The position numbers were made by a program, and so were the translations under genes. A stretch of 64,000 nucleotides of DNA from Haberlea rhodopensis. Taxonomy: Eukaryota > Streptophyta > Magnoliopsida > Lamiales > Gesneriaceae. Below, one piece after another: positions 53,655 to 63,943 of this stretch; positions within the stretch are counted from its first letter, which is position 1, and every line of letters starts with the position of its first letter. The notes under the pieces were generated by a model. It had not been told where the DNA came from. It saw only the letters and a program-made list of their open reading frames with translations, and did no database searches. The DNA lies in the NCBI GenBank assembly GCA_907163345.1, contig CAJQUN010000024.1:2790001-2854000 (forward strand), given 5' to 3'.

Positions 53655-56600
53655 GGCAGGGGAACATGACAGTGGCAGACTATGCCACACGGTACTCTTC
53701 ATTGCTGAGGTACGTTCCCCACATTGCCACCAGTGGGCACGCTAAGATGAGGAATTTTATGAAGGGATTGCGACCGGAGCTCTATGATCGGGTTATCACT
53801 AATAACCCAACCTCTTTTGATGACGCTCTTACAAGAGCGGAGCTTGCTGAGCTAGGAGTGGGAGCTTACGCTATGCCACCACCAGTACCGCAACAGAGGC
53901 AGACCAATGACAGTTTGAGGCCTCGGGGTGAGCCATTTAAGCCCCGTGGTGCCTCTTCATCTTCGCGATATGGTGGAAAGAAACATTTTGGTCAGAAGCA
54001 GGATAACAAGAAGGGCAATTGGTCAGCCAATAGAGGATCCTCACAAGGGGATAGGCCGGGAGAGCCGAGGTGCAACAATTGTGGAGGGCCACATTCTTCA
54101 AACAAGTGTCCTGCATGTTATGTTTGTGGCAAGATGGGCCACATTGCTCGGTATTGTCCCACCAGGGGAGGCCAGTCAGAGTATCAGGGCAGCAGGCCAA
54201 GGTTTGAGGACAGGACAGTGCAGCAGAGGCAGCAGTTTGGGCCTCGTCCGTCGGGAGGTCAGACAGTGGGACCGCCCCAGGGACAGGTATATGCACTGAC
54301 CAGAGAGCAGGCTCAGGCAGCCCCGGAGGAGGTGATTGCCGGTACGTGCCATTTATTTACGTACCCTGCTTTTGTTTTGATAGATACAGGTGCCTCCCAT
54401 TCTTTTGTGTCTGTGGGATTCGTGGAGAGACACTATATGCGCACGTCTTCTTTACCCACGCCTCTCATTGTCTCGACACCCACTGGAAGAAACGTCGTTG
54501 CTGATCAGTTCTTGGCAGATAGCCTCATTTATTTTGAGGGCAACGAGTTGAGATCAGACTTGATTGTGCTGGGTATGTTAGACTTCGACTGCATCTTGGG
54601 TATTGATGTTCTGAACAGATATCAGGCAGTGGTAGATTGCCGGCAGAGAACAGTGAAGTTCAGACCTGAGTTGGGCAGTCAGTGGACTTTCTTTGGCAAC
54701 GGTTCTCGTGCGAAGATTCCGTTGATTTCAGCGATCAAGATGACTCAGTTGTTGGAACGTGGACACACGGGCTATCTTATTTATGCCGTGGACACGTCTG
54801 GGAAGAGTAAAGAACTGAGAGTTGAGGATGTGCCAGTAGTGGCAGAGTTTGCTGATGTATTCCTAGAAGAGATCCCAGGATTCCCACCGGCTAGGGAAGT
54901 TGAGTTTGGGATCGAGCTGTTGCCAGGGACATCCGCTATCTCTCGTGCACCTTATAGGATGGCACCGGCTGAGCTGAGAGAGTTGAAAGAACAGTTGCAG
55001 GATCTCTTGGACAAGGGGTATATACGCCCGAGCGTGTCGCCATGGGGCGCACCAGTTCTCTTTGTGAAGAAGAAGGACGGTTCGATGCGGCTGTGCATCG
55101 ATTACCGGCAGCTGAATAAGGCTACAGTGAAGAACAAGTATCCTCTCCCAAGGATTGACGACTTGTTTGATCAGTTGCAAGGTACCAGGGTGTATAGCAA
55201 GATTGATTTGAGGTCCGGGTATCATCAGATTCGGGTCAGAGAGGATGATGTGCAGAAGACAGCATTCCGGACACGATACGGGCATTATGAGTTCTTAGTG
55301 ATGCCGTTCGGCGTGACGAATGCTCCAGCAGTCTTCATGAGTCTGATGAACAGAGTGTTTCAGCAGTATCTTGATCAGTTCGTCATCGTGTTTATTGACG
55401 ACATTCTTATCTACTCCCGGAGCGAGGAAGATCATGTGAAACACTTGAGGACAGTGCTTCAGATTCTCAGAGAGCATCAGTTGTATGCTAAGCTCAGTAA
55501 GTGCGAGTTTTGGCTGAGCAGTGTAGTGTTTCTGGGGCATGTCATTTCTAGCAGCGGGATATCAGTGGACCCCAAGAAGATTGAGGCTGTGATGGAGTGG
55601 GCTGCCCCCACTTCTGTGCCTGAGATCCGGAGTTTTCTTGGTTTGGCCGGGTATTATCGGCGCTTTGTTGAGGGCTTTTCGAAGATTGCCAAGCCGCTGA
55701 CTTGGTTGACTCAGAAGGGTGTGCCTTTCTTTTGGTCAGAAGCTTGTGAGGAGAGCTTCCAGGAGTTAAAGCACCGGTTGACGACGGCGCCAGTGTTAGT
55801 GATCCCGATGGAGAACTCCAGATTTGTTCTGTATACTGACGCATCACTGCAGGGCCTTGGGTGTGTTCTGATGCAAGATAAGCATGTGGTAGCTTATGCA
55901 TCGAGGCAGTTGAAGCCGCATGAGACCAGATATCCAGTTCATGACTTGGAATTGGCGGCTATCATCTTCGCCCTGAAGATCTGGAGACATTACTTATATG
56001 GTACGTCGTTTACCATTTACACGGATCACAAGAGCCTCAAATTTTTATTCACTCAGGCGGAGCTGAACATGAGGCAGAGGAGATGGATGGACCTACTCAA
56101 GGACTATGACTGTGAGATAGAGTACCATCCCGGGAAAGCCAATTTGACAGCGGACGCCTTGAGCCAGAAAGTGAGGAGTTCTGCTGAGGACGTCATCCAT
56201 TTGTCGGCTATGATGACCTCCTATTGCCATCTCGGCTATGATTTTGATATAGATGCATCACCAGTGTATGTCTCTACCTTATTAGCTGAGCCAGATATTT
56301 ATGAGAACATCAGGAGAGCTCAGAGAGCAGATGCTGAGGTTCAGAGATGGTTGTCTATAGTGCATCTTGGTCAGCCGACGAAGTTCAGAGTGGCCGACGA
56401 CGGATCTTTGAGATTGGGTAACCGCTGGGTAGTTCCGAGTACGCCGGAGTTGCGTAAGGGAATCTTGGAGCGAGCTCACAGTAGCAGACTTAGCATCCAC
56501 CCAGGCGGGAAGAAGATGTACAGAGATCTGCGTGGTCAGTTTTGGTGGAAGAGAATGAAGTCTGATGTCGTCGCTTTTGTGAAGAGGTGTCTGATCTGCC

Positions 56601-57787
56601 AGCAGGTTAAGGCAGAGAGGCAGAGACCTGGCGGCGAGTTGAGGAGCTTGGAGATACCGAAGTGGAAGTGGGAGCACATTTCCATGGACTTCGTGACTCA
56701 TTTGCCGAGGAGTGCTTCAGGCTTCGATGCTATTTGGGTGATTGTGGACAGATTGACCAAGGTAGCTCATTTTATCCCCTATAGCATGACGTTCACATTT
56801 TTGAGGATGACGCAGTTGTATATTAGAGATGTGGTGAGATTGCATGGGATCCCCGTTTCGATAGTGTCAGATCGAGATCCGCGATTCACATCTCATTTTT
56901 GGGAAGGCCTTCAGTCAGCCTTGGAAACTGAAGTCCGATTGAGCACTGCTTATCATCCTCAGACGGATGGCCAGACCGAGCGCACTATCCAGACGCTCGA
57001 GGACATGTTAAGAGCTTGTGTTTTGGAGTTCGATACTTCTTGGCAGGATTCAGTGCCTCTGGTAGAGTTTTCTTATAACAATAGCTACCAGGCAAGTATT
57101 CAGATGGCTCCGTTTGAAGCTCTTTATGGCAGACGATGTAGATCGCCCTTGTGTTGGGATGATTTGGACAGTAGATCAGTCGGAGGGCCTGAGTTAATCC
57201 GGGAAATGGAAGAGAAGATAAAGGTAATAAGGCAGAAAATGAAAGCGGCACAGGACAGACAGGCTGCTTATGCAAATAAACGGCGGAGACCGTTGGAATT
57301 TCAGTTGGGAGATAAGGTCTTTTTGAAGATCTCGCCTTTCAGAGGCGTTGTGCGATTTGGGATGCGCGGGAAACTGTCTCCGAGGTATGTTGGACCGTAC
57401 GAGATCTTGCAGCGCATTGGCACATTGGCTTACCGACTGGCTTTGCCGCCTTCTTTATCTGGGATACATGATGTGTTTCATGTATCGATGCTGCGAAAGT
57501 ATGAGCCGGATCCGTCTCACGTGTTACAGCCTTCCGAAGTTCAGTTAGAGTCAGATGTATCTTATGTAGAACGGCCTGTTAGAATTCTGGACAGAGCAGA
57601 CCGTATACTTCGGAACAAAGTGATACCGATGATCAAAGTTCAGTGGGATCGCAGGGGTGTCGAGGAGGCTACGTGGGAGACGGAGCAGCATATGGTGCAG
57701 CACTACCCGGAACTATTCTCTGGTATGAGTTTATGTTTAGTTTCTGTTGGGGTAAGTGCATGTGATTTCGAGGACGAAATCTTATAA
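53651..57787 (+). CDS. Chromovirus gag-pol polyprotein with chromodomain
   Basis: Open frame of 1,378 codons. Gag C-terminus at residues 1-170 with two Cys-rich knuckles, the second CYVCGKMGHIARYC at about 156-169. Protease DTGASHSF near 245. RT from about 430 (DKGYIRPSVSPWGAPVLFV) with the catalytic FIDDILIYS near 580. RNase H YTDASLQGLG near 727. Integrase zinc region (HSSRLSIHPGGKKMYRDL, CLICQ) near 940-985, and DDE residues in MDFVTHLPR, SDRDPRFTS and QTERTIQ (about 1,010-1,110). GPF/Y-type region FGMRGKLSPRYVGPYEIL near 1,235. A C-terminal chromodomain-like segment (VKVQW-type IKVQWDRRGVEEATWE) near 1,315-1,345. Chromodomains of this group bias integration into heterochromatin. All catalytic motifs are intact; the real start is in the gag frame upstream. 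Confidence 0.95.
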   Translation: MRQGNMTVADYATRYSSLLRYVPHIATSGHAKMRNFMKGLRPELYDRVITNNPTSFDDALTRAELAELGVGAYAMPPPVPQQRQTNDSLRPRGEPFKPRGASSSSRYGGKKHFGQKQDNKKGNWSANRGSSQGDRPGEPRCNNCGGPHSSNKCPACYVCGKMGHIARYCPTRGGQSEYQGSRPRFEDRTVQQRQQFGPRPSGGQTVGPPQGQVYALTREQAQAAPEEVIAGTCHLFTYPAFVLIDTGASHSFVSVGFVERHYMRTSSLPTPLIVSTPTGRNVVADQFLADSLIYFEGNELRSDLIVLGMLDFDCILGIDVLNRYQAVVDCRQRTVKFRPELGSQWTFFGNGSRAKIPLISAIKMTQLLERGHTGYLIYAVDTSGKSKELRVEDVPVVAEFADVFLEEIPGFPPAREVEFGIELLPGTSAISRAPYRMAPAELRELKEQLQDLLDKGYIRPSVSPWGAPVLFVKKKDGSMRLCIDYRQLNKATVKNKYPLPRIDDLFDQLQGTRVYSKIDLRSGYHQIRVREDDVQKTAFRTRYGHYEFLVMPFGVTNAPAVFMSLMNRVFQQYLDQFVIVFIDDILIYSRSEEDHVKHLRTVLQILREHQLYAKLSKCEFWLSSVVFLGHVISSSGISVDPKKIEAVMEWAAPTSVPEIRSFLGLAGYYRRFVEGFSKIAKPLTWLTQKGVPFFWSEACEESFQELKHRLTTAPVLVIPMENSRFVLYTDASLQGLGCVLMQDKHVVAYASRQLKPHETRYPVHDLELAAIIFALKIWRHYLYGTSFTIYTDHKSLKFLFTQAELNMRQRRWMDLLKDYDCEIEYHPGKANLTADALSQKVRSSAEDVIHLSAMMTSYCHLGYDFDIDASPVYVSTLLAEPDIYENIRRAQRADAEVQRWLSIVHLGQPTKFRVADDGSLRLGNRWVVPSTPELRKGILERAHSSRLSIHPGGKKMYRDLRGQFWWKRMKSDVVAFVKRCLICQQVKAERQRPGGELRSLEIPKWKWEHISMDFVTHLPRSASGFDAIWVIVDRLTKVAHFIPYSMTFTFLRMTQLYIRDVVRLHGIPVSIVSDRDPRFTSHFWEGLQSALETEVRLSTAYHPQTDGQTERTIQTLEDMLRACVLEFDTSWQDSVPLVEFSYNNSYQASIQMAPFEALYGRRCRSPLCWDDLDSRSVGGPELIREMEEKIKVIRQKMKAAQDRQAAYANKRRRPLEFQLGDKVFLKISPFRGVVRFGMRGKLSPRYVGPYEILQRIGTLAYRLALPPSLSGIHDVFHVSMLRKYEPDPSHVLQPSEVQLESDVSYVERPVRILDRADRILRNKVIPMIKVQWDRRGVEEATWETEQHMVQHYPELFSGMSLCLVSVGVSACDFEDEIL

Positions 57788-58553
57788 GTAGGGGAGTATT
57801 GTGACATCCCCGAAATGGTTAATTGCTATTTGGCTTTAATTGTGTTTACATGATTAATTATGTGGTAATTGATTATGTTTTGGGATTTATTTACCTTATG
57901 GAAATGCATGGTCATGTGGATAGGGGTGACCCGGGATTGCATTTCAGGGTGCATGTGGTGCATGTTGGGTAATTATTATTGGAAGCATGATTTATTTGCC
58001 TTTGATAGCAATTTATTAGAAATCATGTGTTTAAATGGTATTTGGTGCATTTTGAGTAAATGCTTTGAAAAATATCATATTGGGGTGTTTTATACACCAT
58101 GGAATTATTTTAGTATGCTTTTAATTAAATTAACCCAATCCCCTTTTATCCCCAACCCCACTTTACCAAATCACTTTCACTTTACCAAATCAAAACCCAC
58201 AAACCCTTTCCCTTCTTCCTTTTTCGAGCTCAAGCCTAGGGTTGAGGAGAAACCTTTCAAAAATCTTGATTTGTGGAGCATATTGGGTGATTTGAGATCC
58301 CCAAGAGGTATGGGTACCTCATGCTTTTATTTTGTAAGGTTTTGTTTGAGTTTGGTTTGATTTTGAATGGTTTTAAAATGGGTTTTGTGTTGGGTTGTTG
58401 TAGATTTGGTTAATGGTTGGATTTATGGTTGTTTTAAGGTGTATTTTGGAAGTTTATGTTGGTATTTATGTTGTGGGTTGGTTGGTTTGAGTATTGGGAT
58501 GGATTGGAAGGTTTTGGTATGCAAAAATGGTGAAAAATCGCGAGTCTGTGCGA

Positions 58554-58766
58554 GGCGATCGACCGCCTGAAATGGGGCGATCGATCGCCGCAAGGCAGTA
58601 CCAAAATTACGGGTTAGGCGATCGATCGCCTGTTATGAGGCGACCGATCGCCGAGAGGCAGTAGGTTTTTCAAAGGAATGGCGATCGATCGCCATGTTTG
58701 GGGCGACCGATCGCCGCTGTGTAAATTTTGAGGCGATCGATCGCCTATGGGAAGCGATCGATCGCC
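58554..58766. promoter_or_regulatory. GATC palindrome array, chromovirus 3' LTR
   Basis: Same eight sites and spacings as in the 5' LTR, with one substitution nearby (taaatttt for taaacttt). Confidence 0.85.
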
Positions 58767-60299
58767 GCCTGTGGAAATTTTGGAAAATGGTTTATTTTGT
58801 CAAATTTTTGGTATTTGGCTATTATTTGGCTTCTAATATGGGGTTGTGTGATTGTGTAGAACCATCCCAGGTAGCAACACAACCGAGGAATTGAAGCCGG
58901 ACCAATTCCACTTTTGGAAAGGTACGTAGTGGACGTACGGGCACCCAACGGTAACATGTATTTTATATACTCATTGTTTATGCATTGTGGATGCGGGTAT
59001 ATATGTGGTATTGCATTGTGGATGCATATACATGTTGATTATGCCATATGTGGTATTGCATTGTGGATGCATATACATGGTAATTTATGCATATTGATGA
59101 TAGATGCATATGATGATTATTGGATGCACATCCCATTAGTCGTGGTCATCCTTTGATGATTTTAATGCTTGCCGCTTTTTGTATTGGTTCCGCTAAATGT
59201 GAAGCGAGGGGTGGGAGCGCCGTGTCACATTTGAGCGTGGTTGCCATATGGGGCGAGGAAAGGGTATTTGCCGCTCTCTGTGAAGCGAGGGGTGGGAGTA
59301 CCGCATGTCCATTGTAGCGAGGTTATCCTATGCCGCCCATATGAAAATAAGCGAGGGGCATTAAAATACACTGTTGTAAGGACCCCGTAAACTTAACCCT
59401 TGATTAGTGTATTAATCATTAATGTGTGGCACATGCTTTTAATAAAATTGTTCGGGAAACTCAGATGATACTTTACCATTGAATGGCAATTACAAAATCT
59501 TCTTTAACATACAGCGCTATAAGCTCGTCTTCCTAACAACAATAGACTCATAGAGCTCGCCCATTACACCACTTTTTACTTGTGGACTTTTATAAAAATT
59601 TGGGCAGAGTCTCCCCATAAATAGAGCTATCCCGAAATAAAAGCACAGCACATAACATAATTCCCGGCCAGGGAAAACATAATACTCATCAGAATGCAGC
59701 AATAATAAGTAAATTCCCAGCCAGGGAAGACACCACACATATGACATCAAAAGTGGGTTTCAACACCCACATAATACGCCAATGACTCTCATATCATTTA
59801 GCAATTCTACCTCTAATTGCATGCAACATAGAATGAAAGAGAGAAAGGCTCATGCCTTTACATACAACCCATATACAAGTATAATCGTGCTCACATGCGA
59901 GCATCATGAATATGTATATAATCATCGTGGGTATATGAGTACTTTATACGATACCGTGCTTCATCAAGCCCTGGTACCACGATCCTGGGAGTACATCCAA
60001 TCAACAGCTTGAGCTCATCTCCAAAGCCATCGATGTACCTGTTCACCTGCCCCAACAGAGACAGCCCCCAACGGGGTGAGCATACCAATTCCACAATCAT
60101 AATGACATAATACATAATTTACGAAAATGTAAATATTGTGGAACATATGTGATACTTCCTGGATGGTATCATCCTCATCATAGCGTACCCCTGTAATAAC
60201 CCTGTTCTCAAAACAGATAAATCATCAAATCCTGAATATGCAGTTAATCATCACATTGGTTAACCCTAGCCAGTTTCAAATTAGCAACCTTTCATAACA

Positions 60300-60560
60300 T
60301 CTTACTTTATCTAGCAATGATTAGTAACATTTCATAACATCATTTCATAACATCGTTTCATAACATCTTTTCATAACATCGTTTCATAACATCTTTTCAT
60401 AACATCGTTTCATAACATCTTACTTAATCTAGTAATGATTAGCAACATTTCATGACATCATTTCATAACATCGTTTCATAACATCTTTTCATAACATCGT
60501 TTCATAACATCTTTTCATAACATCGTTTCATAACATCTTTTCATAACATCTTACTTAATC
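60300..60560. repeat. 13-bp tandem array tttcataacatcN
   Basis: About sixteen units of tttcataacatc followed by a variable base, arranged partly as 26-bp dimers alternating ...atcg and ...atct, interrupted by two longer spacers (ttactttatctagcaatgat type). It lies inside the solo LTR. Confidence 0.88.
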
Positions 60561-61835
60561 TAGCAATTATCATAATTCTAGATATCATGTTGGTATTTCC
60601 TTAACTTCCGATACTGGTTAATCACTTCTCTGATTAACTACGTCTCTGTTCCTATTATTACCAATAGGGAATAAAATACAGATATCCTAGATATCTAATC
60701 AAATATCACATTTTCATTTCTTACTTCAAGGTAACGTCATACTATGGGTGTTTGCTCCGTAGCAACCACACCTCATCATTGGCTCGCTTCATAGCGGCAC
60801 TGAACATTCCACTATGTGAATCAACATATCGTAACCGAGTCCCGATACCATCATAGTAAAACATTTCATATATCTTAAATCATGCATCATACTTGTAAAA
60901 CATCATTTAAACTATGCTCGTACGTTAAACGTACCTTAAATCCTCGAAGTCCGAGCCAAACCTTGCTCGAGTTCCATGCCCCGAGGAACGATGTGCTAAA
61001 ACGATAAATAATTCACAATTATTTACGAACATGTAACCCATGCTCAAGCACATCCATAACCCTCAAAATATCGTCAACACACGACAATAAATCATTTAAA
61101 AGACCCGGGGCAGGGTACATGCAGGGAGGGAAAACGAATGCGACATATCGAAAAATTGCCCAAGAACACCTTCAATAATTCGAACCCTAGCATCACAATT
61201 CGAACCCAACCAAGCATCATAAATCATCTAAAACATGTAATAAATGATCCCTAACATGAATCATCAACCCATAGCCAAAACCCCCAAATTCGAAATCAAA
61301 TCCTTACCAAATTAGGGCAAATTCGAACCATAACATCTTAATTCGATCCCACTTAAGCATCATAATTCATTTAAACATGAATAAATCGAATCCTAACAAG
61401 CATTATCATCCTCATGCCAAAAATCCCCAAAATCGAATTCCAAGCCCTAAAATTCGAACATAATTTCGAACCAAAAATCACAATTAGGCAGGGAAGAACA
61501 TCACAAACATGGAAAAAGGGGGTAAGGAACGTTACCAAACGAAATCGGAAGAAAAACGACCAAAATCCGATGAACCCTAGAAATTGGGGATCGCCGCTCT
61601 TTCTCAAAATTCGACCTCAAATCGCGATGAAACTTTCAATTGCCGGAGGGGAAATGAGCGCCTGGACGAGACGAAGCCGTGGGTAGGTCGGACGCGCCGA
61701 TCGGCGGCGGGACGGCGGCGGCCGAAGCGCTTTTGCGCGCGGGCAGGGGCTGGCAGACGGGTTCGGCGGGGGAGAGAGAGAGAGAGAGATTGGAGGGCTG
61801 AAATGGAATTTTAATGAAATATCTCGGGTTCAACT

Positions 61836-61847
61836 GGTATTTATAGC
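61836..61847 (-). promoter_or_regulatory. TATA box of the solo LTR
   Basis: The minus strand reads gctataaatacc, followed about 50 bp downstream by a CT repeat (61,773-61,790 on plus as GA) and a GC-rich stretch. This indicates transcription on the minus strand. Confidence 0.55.
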
Positions 61848-62732
61848 AAAATACCCCGAAAAACTAATAACCCCACAAATACATCGTGATTCCTTAAAAA
61901 TCATATGTTTTCAAAAACTCTCTCTCTAACTCCAAAACCCTCTACCGGTGCTCACATAGCACCCGAGATCCCGAGACACATCAAAAACCCAACTCTTAGG
62001 TTTTTCACCGTAATGTGAATACAATCTCAACCTCTGGATCCAACGATCCCAACTACCCAAATAAACAGCCCAGAAGGCCCAACATCGCGATTAAACTCCA
62101 AATCGCTACGTAAAACCACTTTAGGGATTATTAACATTACGGGATTAACATCTATAATCCCTGGTCATCACAACTGTGATGGACAGACTAGGGAATGGTG
62201 ACCAATATGTGGTACTGTTGAGATGGTATATGATGTCATGACATGTTTTGGCCATTAAAAATAATCTGTTGATTATACTCATGAGTTATGGTACAGGGAC
62301 AACCAAACGGGAAGCGTTTGAAATGCATGGAAAACAGGAAGTGTTTTATATTGATTATGCATTTACGCTTTATCTTCATATTGTGTTGAATATGAATGAT
62401 TATTATTGCTCATGTTTGGGGGTTGTCCTTGTAGGTACCTTTTTGGCATGATAGCAAGCTTTGAACGGGTTGAGGTGGTGAGCTTGTGAAGCATTCTTTT
62501 GAGGATTAAAGGACAGGATTATTTGTCTAGTGTCTACTCTAGGAGTAGTGTAAAACTAGTTGATAGCATTCATTGATGAGGAATGTAATTAATCCATTCT
62601 TTTTTTGGAAGTCCTTATTATTATGGCATGTAATGCTTAAGCTCATAGACTCAACATGTTCTTTTCTCACTCTGATCATTATATTAGCTCTATTATGCCT
62701 TATTTCCGCACTTAAGGATTAGGGTCCTTACA

Positions 62733-62865
62733 GATTGTGATACGATATAGTAAATTAAACTGTGAATTTCAGACTGATGTCGAGAGATGAAGTCAAATAC
62801 ACGTGTGATAGCTATAGATATCTAGTAGTCGAAAGCTAGAAGTTTTCATAAATCAACTTACAGTG
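62733..62865 (+). repeat. Second Athila-family LTR, right part (truncated)
   Basis: Resumes with the duplicated gattg and continues tgatacgatatagtaa, agtcaaatacacgtgtgata, ctagaagttttcata, as at 34,268-34,385. Similarity ends near 62,865, so the rest of this LTR is missing or replaced. Confidence 0.8.
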
Positions 62866-63290
62866 TACCTAATCTACACCTGGTTCCCCAAACTCTAATT
62901 ATATTTCCTTCAAAGGAGCAGTTGTACCACTTTGCAACACGGATCGGGCAATTCACCGCTACTGGTCAACTCCCAAGACACATCTCTAAAGATGTCTACA
63001 ACCATAAGTTCCAAGAAAATCACATCTTGGTCCAACACATTAACGAGACTCTACAAGGTCTCAAATTCCCGAAAGGGCATGCAAAACAATCAATCGCATA
63101 CCCGCCACACGTGTCAACCACGACACTAAACCAATCCAAAATCTGGCCATCCCTTGTTTACCCTAGGATTTAACAATCCTAACACAAGGAAGCTATCGAA
63201 TTAACTAGCAAGAATTACCATGGTCCCAAAACACGACAATCCCTCCTCAGGGGAAGTCAACCAGACCTCACGATTATCCCTCGGAATACA
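62866..63290. other. Unassigned sequence right of the truncated Athila LTR
   Basis: Relatively GC-balanced, C-rich sequence with short open frames (for example QLYHFATRIGQFTATGQL near 62,920). No family recognised. It may be the 5' part of the same unit as the coiled-coil frame that follows. Confidence 0.35.
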
Positions 63291-63292
63291 TC

Positions 63293-63943
63293 GTGCCATC
63301 GAGATTACCAATCTCAAGGTGCCACAATCTCTCACCTGAGATTCATTCATCAAAGCATATACCTAGCGCAACTGTTCCGGTATATGTTAATCTTACTGAA
63401 GACATACTAAAAGAATTCTTTCATGAATCACCTGCTCCAGAACCAGCAGATCACCGCTTTACTAATCTTGAACATAGTTGATTCATATGTCCGAATCCAT
63501 TTCAGCACTTGCCAGGCAAAAACAGAAATCTCAAGTATGCAAAGAATGACGCTGGAACTTTGATCCAACTTTATCAGAAGCACACTGATTTCCAGTTCCA
63601 GACTATTAATAGAGATTTCAAAGATCTCTCTGACAAGGTGTCTTCAATGAAGAAATTTGTGATGGACTCGAATGCTACTCTATCTGGCAACTTTGCTACT
63701 GCCAAGCTGGAGATCGGCCAACAAATTGAAACAATGCATATGACATTCTTAGATCAACTGGCAAACATGCAGACTACCTTTGCTTCTCAATTGCATGATT
63801 TACATGAGATTATGCAACATGGTAGGAGTTCCAGGCAAGTGCAACCAGAATCCAGCAGAAAACCACAGCATTCCAGCAGACAACCAACTCCAATTAGAAG
63901 ATCATCTACTAGACGAGGTCAACAAACCCAGCAGAGACCATAA
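63293..63943 (+). pseudogene. Unrecognised coiled-coil, Gln/Arg/Ser-rich reading frame
   Basis: One frame with a single TGA near 63,479: VPVYVNLTEDILKEFFHESP, then after the stop DAGTLIQLYQKHTDFQFQTI, a long helical stretch (DLSDKVSSMKKFVMDSNATL, AKLEIGQQIETMHMTFLDQL) and a basic tail SSRQVQPESSRKPQHSSRQP ending at 63,943. A coiled coil followed by a basic Gln/Ser/Arg tail resembles the layout of some retroelement gag-like or virion-associated proteins, but I find no diagnostic motif. More of the unit probably lies beyond 64,000. Confidence 0.4.

Larger units (their letters stand above)
59375..62172 (-). mobile_element. Solo LTR of another Gypsy family, inverted
   Basis: Starts TGTAAGGACCCCG and ends GGTCATCACA (TG...CA), flanked by ACTGT at 59,370-59,374 and 62,173-62,177, so 2,798 bp. 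On the minus strand it begins TGTGATGACC and ends GGGGTCCTTACA, the same terminal style as the surrounding chromovirus LTR (TGTGACATCC ... GGGTCCTTACA). No gag-pol motif occurs inside. A minus-strand TATA box and (CT)n leader fit an LTR. Alternative: a large non-autonomous element; absence of a primer-binding site argues for a solo LTR left by LTR-LTR recombination. Confidence 0.75.
50881..62732 (+). mobile_element. Young Del/Tekay-type chromovirus (Gypsy) with nested solo LTR
   Basis: Inserted in the second Athila LTR with an exact GATTG duplication (50,876-50,880 and 62,733-62,737). 5' LTR 50,881-53,013, primer-binding site 53,018-53,030, gag from 53,223, gag-pol 53,651-57,787, polypurine tract just before 57,800, 3' LTR 57,800-62,732 including the 2.8-kb nested element. 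Net length about 9.05 kb. The two LTRs differ by roughly ten small changes over 2.13 kb by eye, so the insertion is recent. A single frameshift in gag is the only obvious coding defect. Confidence 0.95.
57800..62732 (+). repeat. Chromovirus 3' LTR, split by a solo LTR
   Basis: TGTGACATCC start follows the tract aagtaggggagtat. The LTR parts are 57,800-59,374 and 62,173-62,732, net 2,130 bp. Differences from the 5' LTR seen by eye include aatgc for tatgc, gatagc for ggtagc, atcatg for atcacg, a 3-base loss in the gccgcatgtc region, and aacggg for aaaggg. Confidence 0.92.

Noticed and set aside
54863..56701. Several antisense open frames of 80-140 codons under the chromovirus pol
   Set aside because: Shadows of the long coding frame on the plus strand.
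60300..60560. Regular repeats resembling a CRISPR array
   Set aside because: Units are contiguous 13-bp repeats without unique spacers, in plant nuclear DNA within an LTR.
61584..61833. Arg/Ser-rich short frames in the solo LTR
   Set aside because: Artefacts of the GC-rich, (GA)n-bearing leader region; no start context or homology.
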